A DNA stretch of 64,000 nt from Acidimicrobiia bacterium (GCA_012959995.1 DUCC01000011.1:59996-123995); one strand, 5' to 3'; positions 9,463 to 18,744 are shown, counted from the first letter of the stretch. The notes: generated by a model from the sequence alone, not told the origin. Made by a program: numbers and translations.

Positions 9463-9849
9463 ATGAACATTCCAACAGAACTCAAGTATTCGTCGGATCA
9501 TGAGTGGATTGCGGTCGTTGAAGGGAGAACGCGAATCGGTATTACCGATTATGCCCAAGATGCCTTAGGGGACGTGGTCTATGTTGACCTTCCTCAAGTC
9601 GGTGACCACATAGCGGCCGGTTCAGTTTTTGGTGAAGTTGAATCAACAAAATCAGTTTCTGAACTTTTCGCACCGCTTTCCGGCACCGTGGTGGCCGTCA
9701 ACGATGCCTTGGAAGGCACCCCAGAGTTGGTCAATAGCGATGCGTACGGTGAAGGGTGGATTTGCGAACTCGAAGGAACCGACCCTGGAGAGTATGAAGC
9801 ATTGCTTGATGCTGCGGCCTATCAAGAGTTGCTTGAGGGTCAAGGCTAA
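9463..9849 (+). CDS. gcvH: Glycine cleavage system H protein
   Basis: Lipoyl carrier that shuttles the aminomethyl group between GcvP, GcvT and the L protein. 128 residues. The lipoylated lysine is K63 in GEVESTKSVSE, and the C-terminal half carries the usual GEGWICELE segment. It is followed after 3 bases by the FHA gene. gcvT lies 3.3 kb downstream on the same strand, while gcvP is about 10 kb away in its own riboswitch-controlled unit. No second riboswitch was seen in the 53 bases upstream. Confidence 0.97.
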   Translation: MNIPTELKYSSDHEWIAVVEGRTRIGITDYAQDALGDVVYVDLPQVGDHIAAGSVFGEVESTKSVSELFAPLSGTVVAVNDALEGTPELVNSDAYGEGWICELEGTDPGEYEALLDAAAYQELLEGQG

Positions 9850-9852
9850 ACG

Positions 9853-10317
9853 ATGGCCACGGTCGTTTGCTCTGGGTGCGGTAACGAAGACAACCGGTCG
9901 GCGCGTTTTTGCCCATCGTGTGGCCAACCTATGGCCGAATCCCGAGAAGAAAAAACAGATGTATTTGAACTTTCGGAGATCCTTCCTCATGAACAAGATC
10001 GGGCGAAGTTTCCTCAGAACTGCGGGCTCTTTGTTATTGAATCTGGCCCCAAAGCAGGCGCCCGCTACGGGTTGGAAGCAGAAGACACCACCCTGGGGCG
10101 CCATGGGGATGCGGGGATTTTTCTTGATGATGTTTCGGTGTCACGTCAACATGCTGCTGTTAAACGAACCGGTGACCATTACGTAGTCACCGACGCTGGT
10201 TCGTTGAACGGGACCTATGTAAACCGGGTTCGTATTGAGTCAACGGAACTTCATGACGGAGACGAACTCCAGATTGGGCGCTTTCGACTGGTTTTCTTTC
10301 ACGGCACGGCGAACTAG
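9853..10317 (+). CDS. GarA-like FHA-domain protein with N-terminal zinc ribbon
   Basis: 154 residues. An N-terminal zinc ribbon (C6-x2-C9 and C20-x2-C23) is followed by EKTDVFEL and then a forkhead-associated domain (LGRHGDAG, VSRQHA, GSLNGTYVN, about residues 78-145) that binds phosphothreonine peptides. The FHA core and the segment before it resemble mycobacterial GarA, which controls 2-oxoglutarate and glutamate enzymes according to its phosphorylation. The neighbours gcvH, MerR and the DUF151 nuclease are those of GarA. T35 aligns with the second threonine of the GarA ETTS motif; the first position is lysine here. Orthology is inferred from sequence and synteny. Confidence 0.85.
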   Translation: MATVVCSGCGNEDNRSARFCPSCGQPMAESREEKTDVFELSEILPHEQDRAKFPQNCGLFVIESGPKAGARYGLEAEDTTLGRHGDAGIFLDDVSVSRQHAAVKRTGDHYVVTDAGSLNGTYVNRVRIESTELHDGDELQIGRFRLVFFHGTAN

Positions 10318-10322
10318 CAACA

Positions 10323-11066
10323 ATGAGCGGTAATCAAGCAGCCAGCGGAGAAGCAGGCAAAGGTGCGGGAACGCTTTCCATTGGCGAGGTATTGGCCGGG
10401 TTAGAAGAAGAGTTTCCGGACATAACGGTGTCAAAAATCCGCTTTTTGGAGGCTCAAGGGCTACTCGACCCCGAACGGACACCTTCCGGCTACCGCCAGT
10501 TTTCTGGTGAGGATGTGGTGCGACTTCGTTGGATTTTACGCCAGCAGCGCGAACATTTTTTGCCACTGAAGGTCATTCGTCAACTACTGGATGAGGCGGG
10601 TGGCGAAATACCTGACGGCCCCGAAGAGGGAGACCCCGCGGAGGTGGAGCCCTTTCGGGAGCGAGCACGCCGCGGGCCGTTGGTGGGGTCGGTCAGTGTC
10701 AGCCGTGAAGAACTCGCCCAGGCGGTGGGTGTTGATCTTTCGGTGGTGGAAAAACTTGAGCGCATGGGTTTAGTGGTCGGGCACCAAGCGGGTTCGGCCA
10801 CGGTGTTTGACGATGATGCGCTTTTGGTAGCCAAACTTGCTTCACGGTTCCTTGTTTTAGGATTTGATATACGGCACCTCCGCATGTATTTGGTGGCCGC
10901 TCAACGCGAAGCGGGGGTGTTTGAACAAGTGCTGCTTCCTCGACTACGTGATGACCAAAAAACCCGAGCAGCGGTGCAAGGGCAACTTGATGAACTCACC
11001 GAAGCAGGCTCTCGGCTACGCGAGATCATGTTGCGTCGTTCCTTAGGGAAGCTCGGTAGGCCATGA
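10323..11066 (+). CDS. MerR family transcriptional regulator (Rv1828-like)
   Basis: 247 residues. The N-terminal winged helix-turn-helix shows the MerR pattern (SKIRFLEAQGLLDPERTPSGYRQF, about 38-61). A second MerR-like half follows around residues 120-190, as in the mycobacterial regulator next to garA. No metal-binding cysteines at the C-terminus. It starts 5 bases after the FHA gene and overlaps hpt by 4 bases (ATGA), so it sits inside an operon. The ligand is unknown; a link to growth or envelope control comes from synteny only. Confidence 0.83.
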   Translation: MSGNQAASGEAGKGAGTLSIGEVLAGLEEEFPDITVSKIRFLEAQGLLDPERTPSGYRQFSGEDVVRLRWILRQQREHFLPLKVIRQLLDEAGGEIPDGPEEGDPAEVEPFRERARRGPLVGSVSVSREELAQAVGVDLSVVEKLERMGLVVGHQAGSATVFDDDALLVAKLASRFLVLGFDIRHLRMYLVAAQREAGVFEQVLLPRLRDDQKTRAAVQGQLDELTEAGSRLREIMLRRSLGKLGRP

Positions 11067-11650
11067 CCGCAACTATGTTGTATAACCGGTCGTCGCTGGC
11101 CCAACGAGCAACTGCTCTGGGCGAAGAGTTAACCGAAGTCCTTGACGAAGGCGCCTTAATCGTCGGGGTCTTAAAAGGCTGTTTGCCGTTTATGGCCGAT
11201 TTGGTGCGTTCCGTTGATGTGCCCGTAGAGCTTGAGTTTTTGGCCCTTAGTGGGTTTGCTCGCGATAGCGGGCGGGTGCGCCTTACGCGAGACATCGAAA
11301 TGGACATAACGGGTCGCCAAGTAGTTTTGGTAGAAGATCTTGTCGATACCGGGATGCGGCTGAATTTTTTGCTCCGCCATCTTAAAGATCGCAACCCGGG
11401 AGAAATACGTGTTTGCACCATGTTCGACCGGGCCGAGCGTCGGGTGTTGCCCGCAACCTTGCATCATGTGGGGTTCCCCTTGGACTCTTCGTTTGTGGTG
11501 GGGTATGGGTTAGACCATCTTGGACGGTTCCGTAATCTTCCCGACTTGGTCACGGTCCCTTTAAAAGAATTAGAAGCCAACCCTGATGAAATCTGTGCCG
11601 AGGTGTATGCCTTGAGTCAGCGATACGCAGCAGATGAGGTAACGGCATGA
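11063..11650 (+). CDS. hpt: Hypoxanthine phosphoribosyltransferase
   Basis: Purine salvage enzyme that converts hypoxanthine or guanine plus PRPP to IMP or GMP. The PRPP loop VVLVEDLVDTG is at residues 87-97, and the early phosphate-binding segment GVLKGCLPF at about 35-43. 195 residues, slightly long for the family. The start overlaps the MerR stop and the stop overlaps the next start (ATGA at 11647-11650), so it is embedded in the gcvH-garA-like operon. This insertion is not part of the mycobacterial order as I know it. Confidence 0.92.
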   Translation: MTATMLYNRSSLAQRATALGEELTEVLDEGALIVGVLKGCLPFMADLVRSVDVPVELEFLALSGFARDSGRVRLTRDIEMDITGRQVVLVEDLVDTGMRLNFLLRHLKDRNPGEIRVCTMFDRAERRVLPATLHHVGFPLDSSFVVGYGLDHLGRFRNLPDLVTVPLKELEANPDEICAEVYALSQRYAADEVTA

Positions 11651-12150
11651 TCAAAATGAAAATCGTCAACATTCAAGAGGTGCTGCCCACGAATGCGCCG
11701 GTGGTTCTCTTGGGCGAAGAAGAGGGCGAGCGTTTGCTGCCCATCTTTATTGGCCGCCCTGAAGCCACAGCTATTGGCCTGGCCCTCGCTGACCAGCGGC
11801 CACCCCGTCCCATGACCCACGATTTGTTGGCGTCCATGGTGGAAACTTTTGGTTGGCAAGTCGAACGAGTGGTGATTACCGACTTGCAGGAAAAAACGTT
11901 TTTTGCCGAAATCTATTTTCGCGGACCGGTAGGCGTTGAGGTAGTGCCGTGCCGCCCCTCGGATGCTTTGGCTTTAGCGGTGCGCAGCAACGGTGAAATT
12001 TATGTGGAAGAAAAAGTCTTGGACCAAGCGGGGTATCTTTCCGAAGATGACGACTCTGGCCAATCAGAAGAAGAAGTCGAAGAGTTCCGAGCGTTTCTTG
12101 ACAACGTGAACCCTGATGATTTTGCCGGCGGAGACTCAGAACCCAGTTAA
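11647..12150 (+). CDS. Bifunctional nuclease family protein (DUF151)
   Basis: 167 residues. The DUF151 core is clear: VVLLGEEEGERLLPIFIGRPEATAI (about 18-42), then MTHDLLASMVETFG and the CRPSDALALAVR block. Members have been reported to have DNase and RNase activity, but the physiological role is unsettled. The C-terminus is acidic (DDDSGQSEEEVEEF). This is the counterpart of Rv1829, which lies between two MerR genes in mycobacteria as it does here. Confidence 0.87.
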   Translation: MIKMKIVNIQEVLPTNAPVVLLGEEEGERLLPIFIGRPEATAIGLALADQRPPRPMTHDLLASMVETFGWQVERVVITDLQEKTFFAEIYFRGPVGVEVVPCRPSDALALAVRSNGEIYVEEKVLDQAGYLSEDDDSGQSEEEVEEFRAFLDNVNPDDFAGGDSEPS

Positions 12151-12196
12151 CCGGGAGCCTCGGCGCAGGCTCAACAGCGGGACCATGAGCAAAGAG

Positions 12197-12244
12197 TTGA
12201 ACTTGGTGGCTGTATCGCGTACCCTATTAGGAAGTCACAGTGAC
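12197..12244 (+). promoter_or_regulatory. Candidate promoter and operator upstream of the second MerR gene
   Basis: The 158-base gap after the DUF151 gene contains TTGAAC (12197-12202) and TACCCT (12220-12225) separated by 17 bases, fitting a housekeeping-type promoter. Nine bases downstream lies a perfect 5+5 inverted repeat GTCAC-A-GTGAC (12234-12244), which could be an operator near the transcription start. Autoregulation by the MerR protein encoded 65 bases downstream is a guess. Confidence 0.4.
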
Positions 12245-12308
12245 GTAACTACGCCCCTGTGATCTGGGCCGCGCAAGCCACCCCAGCCACCAGGAAACGA
12301 GGGAAACC

Positions 12309-12791
12309 ATGACGGTCACCGAAGCAAGCGAAGGCTACACCGGGAAAAAAACGGCAGAAATTGCCGGCATTACCTATCGCCAATTGGACTACTGGGCACG
12401 CACCGACCTTATTCGCCCATCGCTGACCGATGCCTCGGGCTCCGGGAGTCGCCGTCGCTACTCCTACCGAGACCTCTTAGAGCTCAAAGCGGTAAAGACT
12501 CTCCTGGATGCCGGTATTCGCCTTGAGTTGGTGAGAGAAGTATTTACTTACCTTTCTGAAAACCTTGATGAAGACGTGACGCAAGTGAACTTAGTGATCA
12601 GTGGCAACCGGTCGGTCATGGTGCGTAGCGGTGAAGAAATCGTTGACTTGCTGCGCAACGGCCAAGGGGTGTTGAATATTTTGCCGCTGGCCGGAGTAAA
12701 AGAAGAAATCGATACCAAAATTATTGAGCTTTACCCTCAAGGGCGACGCGCCGAAGCTGACAAAGATCTTCAACAGGTGGTCGGCAAATAA
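12309..12791 (+). CDS. MerR family transcriptional regulator (Rv1830-like)
   Basis: 160 residues. A MerR-type winged helix begins with AEIAGITYRQLDYWARTDLIRPS (about 17-39), followed by RRRYSYRDLLELKAVKTLLDAGI. The C-terminal part lacks known effector-binding motifs. It corresponds by synteny to Rv1830, reported as a growth/division regulator in mycobacteria. It heads a separate unit with its own candidate promoter, followed by the small nuclease-like gene and gcvT. Confidence 0.83.
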   Translation: MTVTEASEGYTGKKTAEIAGITYRQLDYWARTDLIRPSLTDASGSGSRRRYSYRDLLELKAVKTLLDAGIRLELVREVFTYLSENLDEDVTQVNLVISGNRSVMVRSGEEIVDLLRNGQGVLNILPLAGVKEEIDTKIIELYPQGRRAEADKDLQQVVGK

Positions 12792-12805
12792 GCACCGAGG
12801 CCAAA

Positions 12806-13153
12806 ATGAACCAAGTGCAACAACTCCATCCACCACAAGATACGGCGGAGTTTGCCCACGAGTCAGAACAACGCATCGCGGAACTGTTCGACTTCTACGG
12901 CATCGCCTGGGAATACGAGCCCGAAACATTTGTCCTGTCGCAAGGAGCAGATGGTCTCCCTACTTCGGCTTTCACCCCGGACTTTTATCTCCCCGATCAT
13001 GATATTTACCTTGAAGTTACGACCATGCGCCAGCCCTTGGTGACCCGAAAAAATCGTAAGATCCGCCAATTGCGCGAACAACGCCCAGATATTGAGATCC
13101 GTATCCTTTATCAACGTGATGTAGCACGACTCTTTTCTCGGCACGCTGCATAA
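12806..13153 (+). CDS. Small protein with PD-(D/E)XK-like nuclease motif
   Basis: 115 residues, no named family. An N-terminal helix with E20 precedes a core FTPDFYLPDHDIYLEVT, in which D59 and E70 are spaced as in PD-(D/E)XK nucleases of the DUF559 or Vsr-like type; the basic helix RKNRKIRQLREQ follows. Such proteins usually act on DNA or RNA ends, but catalytic competence is not assured because the lysine expected two residues after E70 is threonine (E-V-T). It starts 14 bases after MerR and ends 7 bases before gcvT. Confidence 0.65.
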   Translation: MNQVQQLHPPQDTAEFAHESEQRIAELFDFYGIAWEYEPETFVLSQGADGLPTSAFTPDFYLPDHDIYLEVTTMRQPLVTRKNRKIRQLREQRPDIEIRILYQRDVARLFSRHAA

Positions 13154-13160
13154 GAACGAT

Positions 13161-14213
13161 ATGGCCGAGTTAAAAAAGTCTTTACTTGATGCACAGCATC
13201 GAGTGGCCGGAGCCCGCATGGTGCCCTTCGGCGGTTGGGACATGCCAGTTTCGTACCCGACGGGAACATTGACCGAACACTTGGCCTGCCGCAACCAAGC
13301 AGCGCTTTTTGATGTGAGCCATCTGGGATCGCTAGAACTTACCGGACCAAAAGCTTTCGACCAATTGCAGTATGCGCTTTCCAACGATCTTCGACGTATT
13401 GCTCCGGGCAAAGCGCAATACACCCATCTACTCGACCCCCGAGATGCTTCGGTGGTTGACGACATCATTGTTTGGTGGCTAGAGCCCGAACGGTTTTGGG
13501 TGCTTCCAAACGCCGCAAATGCGGCCGGTGTAACGGCGGCCCTCTCCCAAAGCGTTGACCGCCGACCGGAACGGGCTTTGCTGGCCGTGCAAGGCCCCGA
13601 GGCTAAACAGCGTTTGGCCACTGTGTCGGCCGAAGCAGCCCAAGTAGGCCGCTTCCGCGTTAAAGAAATTGTCTGGCAAGGGCATCAGTTATTGGTGGCA
13701 GGCACCGGTTACACCGGTGAACAAGGAGTCGAAATCGCTGTTCCTCAAGCAGCAGCAGAAAGCCTTTGGGCAGCGTTGGTGGAAGCCGGCTGCGACCCAG
13801 CAGGCCTCGGGGCTCGCGATACGTTGCGCCTCGAAGCAGGCCTCCCTCTGCATGGCCACGAATTAGGCCCAGAAATAACGCCACTTGATGCCGGCCTGGG
13901 CTGGGTAGTGGGCTGGGATAAAGAAGCGTTCATAGGTCAAGAAGCCCTGTTGGCAGCGCAAGAAAAGGGGTTGCAAAAACGGTTACGAGGGTTAACCGTT
14001 GAAGGGCGCCGGCCGCCTCGAGAAGGACAAACCGTACTTAAAGACGGAGAAGCGATAGCCACCCTAACGAGCGGCAACTTTTCACCAGCCTTGGGTCACG
14101 GGATCGCCCTCGCCTTTTTGCCGCCGCACCTGCTCCCCGGAGAAACAGTGACCATCGACCAGCGGGGCACCGAGGTGCCGGCACAAGTTGTAAAACTTCC
14201 CTTTGTGGGGTAG
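13161..14213 (+). CDS. gcvT: Aminomethyltransferase, glycine cleavage T protein
   Basis: Transfers the methylene group from H-protein-bound aminomethyl to tetrahydrofolate, releasing ammonia. 350 residues, slightly shorter than the 360-370 norm. The FGGWDMPV and LFDVSHLG segments at the N-terminus, the DDIIVWW strand and GYTGEQGVEI are conserved landmarks. Its stop is immediately followed, base to base, by the convergent aldolase-family gene. Confidence 0.95.
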   Translation: MAELKKSLLDAQHRVAGARMVPFGGWDMPVSYPTGTLTEHLACRNQAALFDVSHLGSLELTGPKAFDQLQYALSNDLRRIAPGKAQYTHLLDPRDASVVDDIIVWWLEPERFWVLPNAANAAGVTAALSQSVDRRPERALLAVQGPEAKQRLATVSAEAAQVGRFRVKEIVWQGHQLLVAGTGYTGEQGVEIAVPQAAAESLWAALVEAGCDPAGLGARDTLRLEAGLPLHGHELGPEITPLDAGLGWVVGWDKEAFIGQEALLAAQEKGLQKRLRGLTVEGRRPPREGQTVLKDGEAIATLTSGNFSPALGHGIALAFLPPHLLPGETVTIDQRGTEVPAQVVKLPFVG

Positions 14214-14996
14214 CTAGTTTTTTAGTTCGGGCTGTTCACGCAGAATCTGCTCAAATAAGGGTTGGCCGCTAAACCAACTGGAGAAATCGTTCCCCACATA
14301 TTTGTGCGTGTGTTCTGCTGTGGCGTGATCCAAGACCACCGGCGTGCCTGCAGCTTCGGCCAACAACTGTGCTTGACAGGTGCGTTCCATGGTGACGAAC
14401 AACCAGACAGCCTCATCGACACTGCCCCCTACCGTCAAGAGCCCGTGGTTGCGAAGGATCGCTGCTTTGTTGCTGCCTAAAGAGTCGGCAATGCGGGCGC
14501 CTTCTGAAGGGTCGGTGACCACCCCGGTGTAGTCATCAAAAAGCACATGATTGCCGTAAAAAATGCAAGCGTCTTGAGTAATGGGGTCAAGCATGCGACC
14601 CAACGAGGACCAAGCCTTTCCGTAAAGAGAATGCGAGTGAGCAGCCGCTATGACCTCGGGGCAGTTCATGTGAATGCCAGAGTGGATAGCAAAAGCGGCC
14701 GCATTTACGGCGTAGTTGCCTTCGAGAATTTCTCCGGTGTGGGACACCAAGAGTAAATCTGAAACAGAAATATCAGAAAATGGTTGGCCCAAAGCGTTTA
14801 CCCAAAAGGCATCGGTTTGTTCTGGATCGCGCACCGTAATATGGCCGGCCACCCCTTCGCTGAAACCAAATTTACCAAAAATACGAAAAGCAGCAGCTAA
14901 GCGTTCTTTGCGGTGCGCTCGCTCTTCTTCCACCGAGGCGAAAGAAGGAGGCTCATAGTAATACGGTTTGCTGCCGGCGCCGGGAGGGATGGCCAT
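14214..14996 (-). CDS. Class II aldolase/adducin family protein
   Basis: 260 residues from the ATG at 14996, preceded by AAGGAGC about 7 bases upstream; longer starts would overlap aroC. The zinc site of the family is visible: AAHSHS (two histidines) and a later NHGLLTVGG. The VAGHITVRD segment near the N-terminus is also typical. Members are fuculose- or rhamnulose-type aldolases, or aldolase-like proteins of unknown substrate. It lies 44 bases downstream of aroC on the same strand and may share its transcript. Confidence 0.85.
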   Translation of the reverse strand: MAIPPGAGSKPYYYEPPSFASVEEERAHRKERLAAAFRIFGKFGFSEGVAGHITVRDPEQTDAFWVNALGQPFSDISVSDLLLVSHTGEILEGNYAVNAAAFAIHSGIHMNCPEVIAAAHSHSLYGKAWSSLGRMLDPITQDACIFYGNHVLFDDYTGVVTDPSEGARIADSLGSNKAAILRNHGLLTVGGSVDEAVWLFVTMERTCQAQLLAEAAGTPVVLDHATAEHTHKYVGNDFSSWFSGQPLFEQILREQPELKN

Positions 14997-15040
14997 GGGT
15001 GCTCCTTGGGTAGAAGCGCAGTGTAGAACCCGGAAGATAC

Positions 15041-16144
15041 TTAGATGGCATCGAGAACGTCGACGGCTTGTTGGCGCAGCCAATGGTCAGCCAAAGTCAA
15101 CAAAGCCATGGCCTCTACCAAAGGAACGGCGCGGGGGAGCACGCAAGGGTCATGGCGCCCTTTGGCTTCTAACGTCACCGGTTGGTTATTGGTGTCGACA
15201 GTTTTTTGGGCCGAAGAAATGGTCGCCGTGGGTTTAAAAGCCACCCGAAAATAGAGATCCGCCCCGTTCGATATGCCGCCTTGAACGCCACCGGAATGAT
15301 TGGTATCAGTAACCGGGCCTTCCGGCCCGGGGCTGAAGGGATCGTTATGGCTTAACCCGGTCATAGCGGCGGACGCAAAACCGCTGCCAATGTCGAACCC
15401 TTTTGCAGCGGGCAAAGAAAGCATGCCCTTGGCTAGATCCGCTTCGAGGCGATCAAAAACGGGTTCACCGAGACCCGCCGGCATTTGGCGAACCACGCAA
15501 GTAACGGTGCCTCCCAGCGAGTCACCTCGTCGTCGGGCGTCTTCGATAGCCGTAGTCATGGCGGCCGCCGCTTCAGGGTCGGGGCAACGAGTGGGGTCGG
15601 CCTCGACGTCGGCCAAAGTAACCGTTGAAGAATCAACAGTGGAGCCGATGGTGTGCACCTGAGAAACCCAAGCCAAAACTTCCAGGCCGCAGGTTTGGGT
15701 CAGCAACTGGCGAGCGACCGCACCAGCGGCTACCCGGCCAATGGTCTCACGAGCGCTGGAGCGCCCGCCGCCTTCCCAATTGCGTAAACCATATTTTGCT
15801 TGATAAGTGAAGTCAGCGTGAGATGGGCGGTAAACATCTTTGAGATGATCGTAGGCCGCAGGGCGCGCATCGGTGTTGCGTACCAAAACAGCAATGGGTG
15901 TGCCGAGCGTGCGGCCTTCAAAAACCCCGGAAAGAATTTCTGCCTCATCGGCTTCTTGGCGTTGTGTGGTGAGTCGGCTTTGCCCGGGACGCCGCCGGTC
16001 TAAATCGGCTTGCAGATGGTCTACCGAGAGGTCTAAACGCGGCGGACAACCATCAATAACTACTCCGACGCCACCGCCGTGGCTCTCGCCCCAAGTGGCG
16101 ATACGAAAAAGATGTCCAAATGAGCTGCTCACAAAGGCGAGCAT
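15041..16144 (-). CDS. aroC: Chorismate synthase
   Basis: Last step of the shikimate pathway, converting EPSP to chorismate with reduced FMN. 367 residues. Landmarks include [16 protein letters not shown] at about residues 10-25, [13 protein letters not shown], and [13 protein letters not shown] full-length protein with no visible defects. It is divergent from the acyl-CoA synthetase gene with 60 bases between starts. The rest of the shikimate pathway is not in the window. Confidence 0.96.
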   Translation of the reverse strand: MLAFVSSSFGHLFRIATWGESHGGGVGVVIDGCPPRLDLSVDHLQADLDRRRPGQSRLTTQRQEADEAEILSGVFEGRTLGTPIAVLVRNTDARPAAYDHLKDVYRPSHADFTYQAKYGLRNWEGGGRSSARETIGRVAAGAVARQLLTQTCGLEVLAWVSQVHTIGSTVDSSTVTLADVEADPTRCPDPEAAAAMTTAIEDARRRGDSLGGTVTCVVRQMPAGLGEPVFDRLEADLAKGMLSLPAAKGFDIGSGFASAAMTGLSHNDPFSPGPEGPVTDTNHSGGVQGGISNGADLYFRVAFKPTATISSAQKTVDTNNQPVTLEAKGRHDPCVLPRAVPLVEAMALLTLADHWLRQQAVDVLDAI

Positions 16145-16204
16145 AGGGCAGACGGCGCCCGCCGCCGGTTTCTTTATTTTGTAAAGAACTGCTAATTTTA
16201 AAGG

Positions 16205-17848
16205 ATGCCTGAAACGACCTTAAATATTGCCAGCGCTTGGGAAGCAATAGCCGACACCATTGGCGACAATATTGCGCTCACCGCAGCGGGGGAACACACC
16301 TCCTGGGCCGAGTTCGATCAGCGAGCAGCAGCTCTGGCCTCCACCATGGAAAGCCACGGGCTGGGCCCCAACGCCAAAGTTGCGCTCTACCTTTACAACG
16401 GCCCTGAATATTCTGAAGCTCAATACGCCGCCTTCAAAGTGCGGGCCGTACCCGCCAACGTCAACTATCGCTATCTTGACGAAGAGTTGGCCTACATTTT
16501 AAACAACGCCGACGCGGAAGCGCTTTTTTTTGACCACACCCTCGAGGAGCATGTAGAAGCAGCGCGTCGCCACTGCCCGCAACTAAAAGTAGCTATTCAA
16601 GTAGGAGGAGACAAGTGCCCCGAGTGGGCGGTCTCTTACCAAGAAGCTGTGAAAAGCGCCCCCATGAAGCGCATCGAACGTAATGGTGAAGACCTCTGGT
16701 TTCTTTATACCGGCGGCACCACTGGCATGCCAAAAGCCGTCATGTGGAACCACAGCAACCTGTGGGGGTCAATGACCGCCACCTTCCGCCCTTATAAAAC
16801 ACTTCCTCCTATTACCCCACAAGAAGCAGCCGAAATTGCCCTACGGGTTACCAGCCAAGGAAAAGAAATACGCCAACTCTGTGCCGCACCGCTCATGCAT
16901 GGAACCTCCGGCCTGAGCGGTCTGGCCACCCTCAGCCACGGCGGGTCACTTACCACCTTGACCGGGCATTCCTTCGACGCCAACGAACTCTGGGACACCA
17001 TTGAGCGAGAAAGAATCACCATGGTCAGCATCGTCGGTGATGCTTTCGCCAAGCCCATGGTTGATGCATTAGATCAAACGCAAGACAGGGGAGAGCAGCG
17101 GGACCTCTCATCTCTACGCATGGTTCTTTCTTCTGGCGTAATGTTTAGTGCTCCGGTGAAAGAACGCCTCTTGGCGCACGTAGATCTTTTGGTGGTTGAC
17201 ACTTTGGGATCCAGCGAAGGAACCGGCATGGCCGCCCAAGTCAGTTCACGGTCCGCTCAGCGGTCGGGCACCGCAAAATTTTCCTTAGGTGAACACACCC
17301 GGGTTTTCAACGACCAAAGAAAAGAAGTGATGCCGGGCTCCGGCGAAAAAGGTCAGCTGGCTTTGGGGTACCCCTTGCCGCAGGGCTACTACAAAGATCC
17401 AGAAAAAACTGAAGCGGCATTTCCGACGGTAAATGGGCGCCGCTGGTCTATACCCGGGGACTACGCCACCGTTGATGAAGAAGGCACTATCACCCTGTTG
17501 GGAAGGGGATCGGCCTGCATCAACACCGGCGGAGAAAAGGTCTACCCAGAAGAAGTAGAAGAAGCCCTCAAAGCATTGTCCGCGGTACGCGACTGCAACG
17601 TGGTGGGCCTTGAGGATGAGCGGTGGGGCCAAGCAGTGACCGCAGTAGTAGAACTAGAAGCCGACGCTCTTCAAGGCGAAGACCCAGAAAATATTTTGCG
17701 TCAAGAAGTCCGCGCCATTTTGGCCGGTTTTAAAATACCAAAACGCATCGTGGTCGTAGAACGCATTGAGCGCAGCCCGAACGGGAAAACTGATTACCGC
17801 TGGGCCAAAGAAACCGCCCAAGCGGCAATCGGCACTACTGACAGTTAG
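16205..17848 (+). CDS. Acyl-CoA synthetase (AMP-forming)
   Basis: 547 residues of the ANL superfamily, activating a carboxylic acid to its acyl-AMP and then acyl-CoA. The phosphate-binding loop [12 protein letters not shown] is at about residues 168-179. The C-terminal lid starts around [12 protein letters not shown], and the adenylation lysine lies in PNGKTDYRW near the end. FadD3-like or FadD8-like in feel, but chain length cannot be read. AAAGG precedes the ATG. It overlaps the convergent SDR gene by 4 bases. Confidence 0.87.
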   Translation: MPETTLNIASAWEAIADTIGDNIALTAAGEHTSWAEFDQRAAALASTMESHGLGPNAKVALYLYNGPEYSEAQYAAFKVRAVPANVNYRYLDEELAYILNNADAEALFFDHTLEEHVEAARRHCPQLKVAIQVGGDKCPEWAVSYQEAVKSAPMKRIERNGEDLWFLYTGGTTGMPKAVMWNHSNLWGSMTATFRPYKTLPPITPQEAAEIALRVTSQGKEIRQLCAAPLMHGTSGLSGLATLSHGGSLTTLTGHSFDANELWDTIERERITMVSIVGDAFAKPMVDALDQTQDRGEQRDLSSLRMVLSSGVMFSAPVKERLLAHVDLLVVDTLGSSEGTGMAAQVSSRSAQRSGTAKFSLGEHTRVFNDQRKEVMPGSGEKGQLALGYPLPQGYYKDPEKTEAAFPTVNGRRWSIPGDYATVDEEGTITLLGRGSACINTGGEKVYPEEVEEALKALSAVRDCNVVGLEDERWGQAVTAVVELEADALQGEDPENILRQEVRAILAGFKIPKRIVVVERIERSPNGKTDYRWAKETAQAAIGTTDS

Positions 17849-18702
17849 ATATTGTCAAAAATTGCTTCGGCAGTTGGGTCGCTTCGGTGGCGAATCTCTT
17901 CGTGACGAGTAGCGATGGCGGCGAGATGTTCTTCGTCGGTGAAGATCCAAAACTTTTTGTCCAGTACCGCATCGTGAACTAAGTCGGCCACCGTTTCAGG
18001 GCGTAAAGCATTGGCCTGCATGTATTCCATGATGGCGGCTCGGCGAATTTCATCTTCTTGAGAAGGCGGCTCGGCGAGAGCATCGGTGAGTTCCTCGGGC
18101 TGGTTACGGTCAGAAACAAAAATATTAGTGGCGACAAACCCCGGGCAAAGACAAGAAACCCCCACCGCTGAATCTTCTTGACGCAACTCAGCAAACAAAG
18201 TTTCCGCGATGGTTACCGTGGCATGCTTAGAAGCGTTATAGGGCGCCATGCCGGCATACGAAGTGTGGCCAGCTACCGAAGCAGTAAGCACCACATGGCC
18301 ATCATCTTGAGTCAACAGGCCCGGTAAAAAAGCCTCTAGGCCGTAAATGATTCCGTAAAGGTTGACCCCCAGAACCCAATCCCATTGTGCCGCCGTTAAC
18401 TCAGCGATAGTGCCGCCGCCGGCTACCCCAGCATTGAGGCACAGTACGTGGGCCGCTCCGTAAGTTTCCATGACCTGTTGGTGAAAATTTTGTACCGAAG
18501 CCTGGTCAGAAACATCGCAAGGAACGCCAATGACCTCGGTTCCCGAGGCTCGAAGTTCGGCCACCGTGGCCTCAAGCACCGGTTCTTCAATGTCGGCTAA
18601 CGCCAACTTCATGCCTTGAGCGGCAAACCGCTGAGCGAATGCCCTCCCTAAGCCCGAAGCGCCCCCCGTTATTACCGCTACTTTGCCACCCAAGTTTTTC
18701 AT
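17845..18702 (-). CDS. Short-chain dehydrogenase/reductase
   Basis: Classical SDR of 285 residues from the ATG at 18702 (longer start at 18738 possible). The cofactor loop TGGASGLG is at about residues 12-19, LNAG follows strand 4, and the catalytic Tyr and Lys are in APYNASKH. An acidic residue after strand 2 (LADIEE) suggests NAD preference. The C-terminus is extended compared with minimal SDRs. It lies 42 bases downstream of the mycothione reductase gene; a functional link is not implied. Confidence 0.85.
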   Translation of the reverse strand: MKNLGGKVAVITGGASGLGRAFAQRFAAQGMKLALADIEEPVLEATVAELRASGTEVIGVPCDVSDQASVQNFHQQVMETYGAAHVLCLNAGVAGGGTIAELTAAQWDWVLGVNLYGIIYGLEAFLPGLLTQDDGHVVLTASVAGHTSYAGMAPYNASKHATVTIAETLFAELRQEDSAVGVSCLCPGFVATNIFVSDRNQPEELTDALAEPPSQEDEIRRAAIMEYMQANALRPETVADLVHDAVLDKKFWIFTDEEHLAAIATRHEEIRHRSDPTAEAIFDNI

Positions 18703-18744
18703 AGTTTCTCCTTTGGTCAGAGTCTGGCCCAGAAACAAGAGAAA

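Noticed and set aside
14997..15083. Longer start for the class II aldolase
   Set aside because: It would overlap aroC by 43 bases and lacks similarity; the ATG at 14996 has AAGGAGC.
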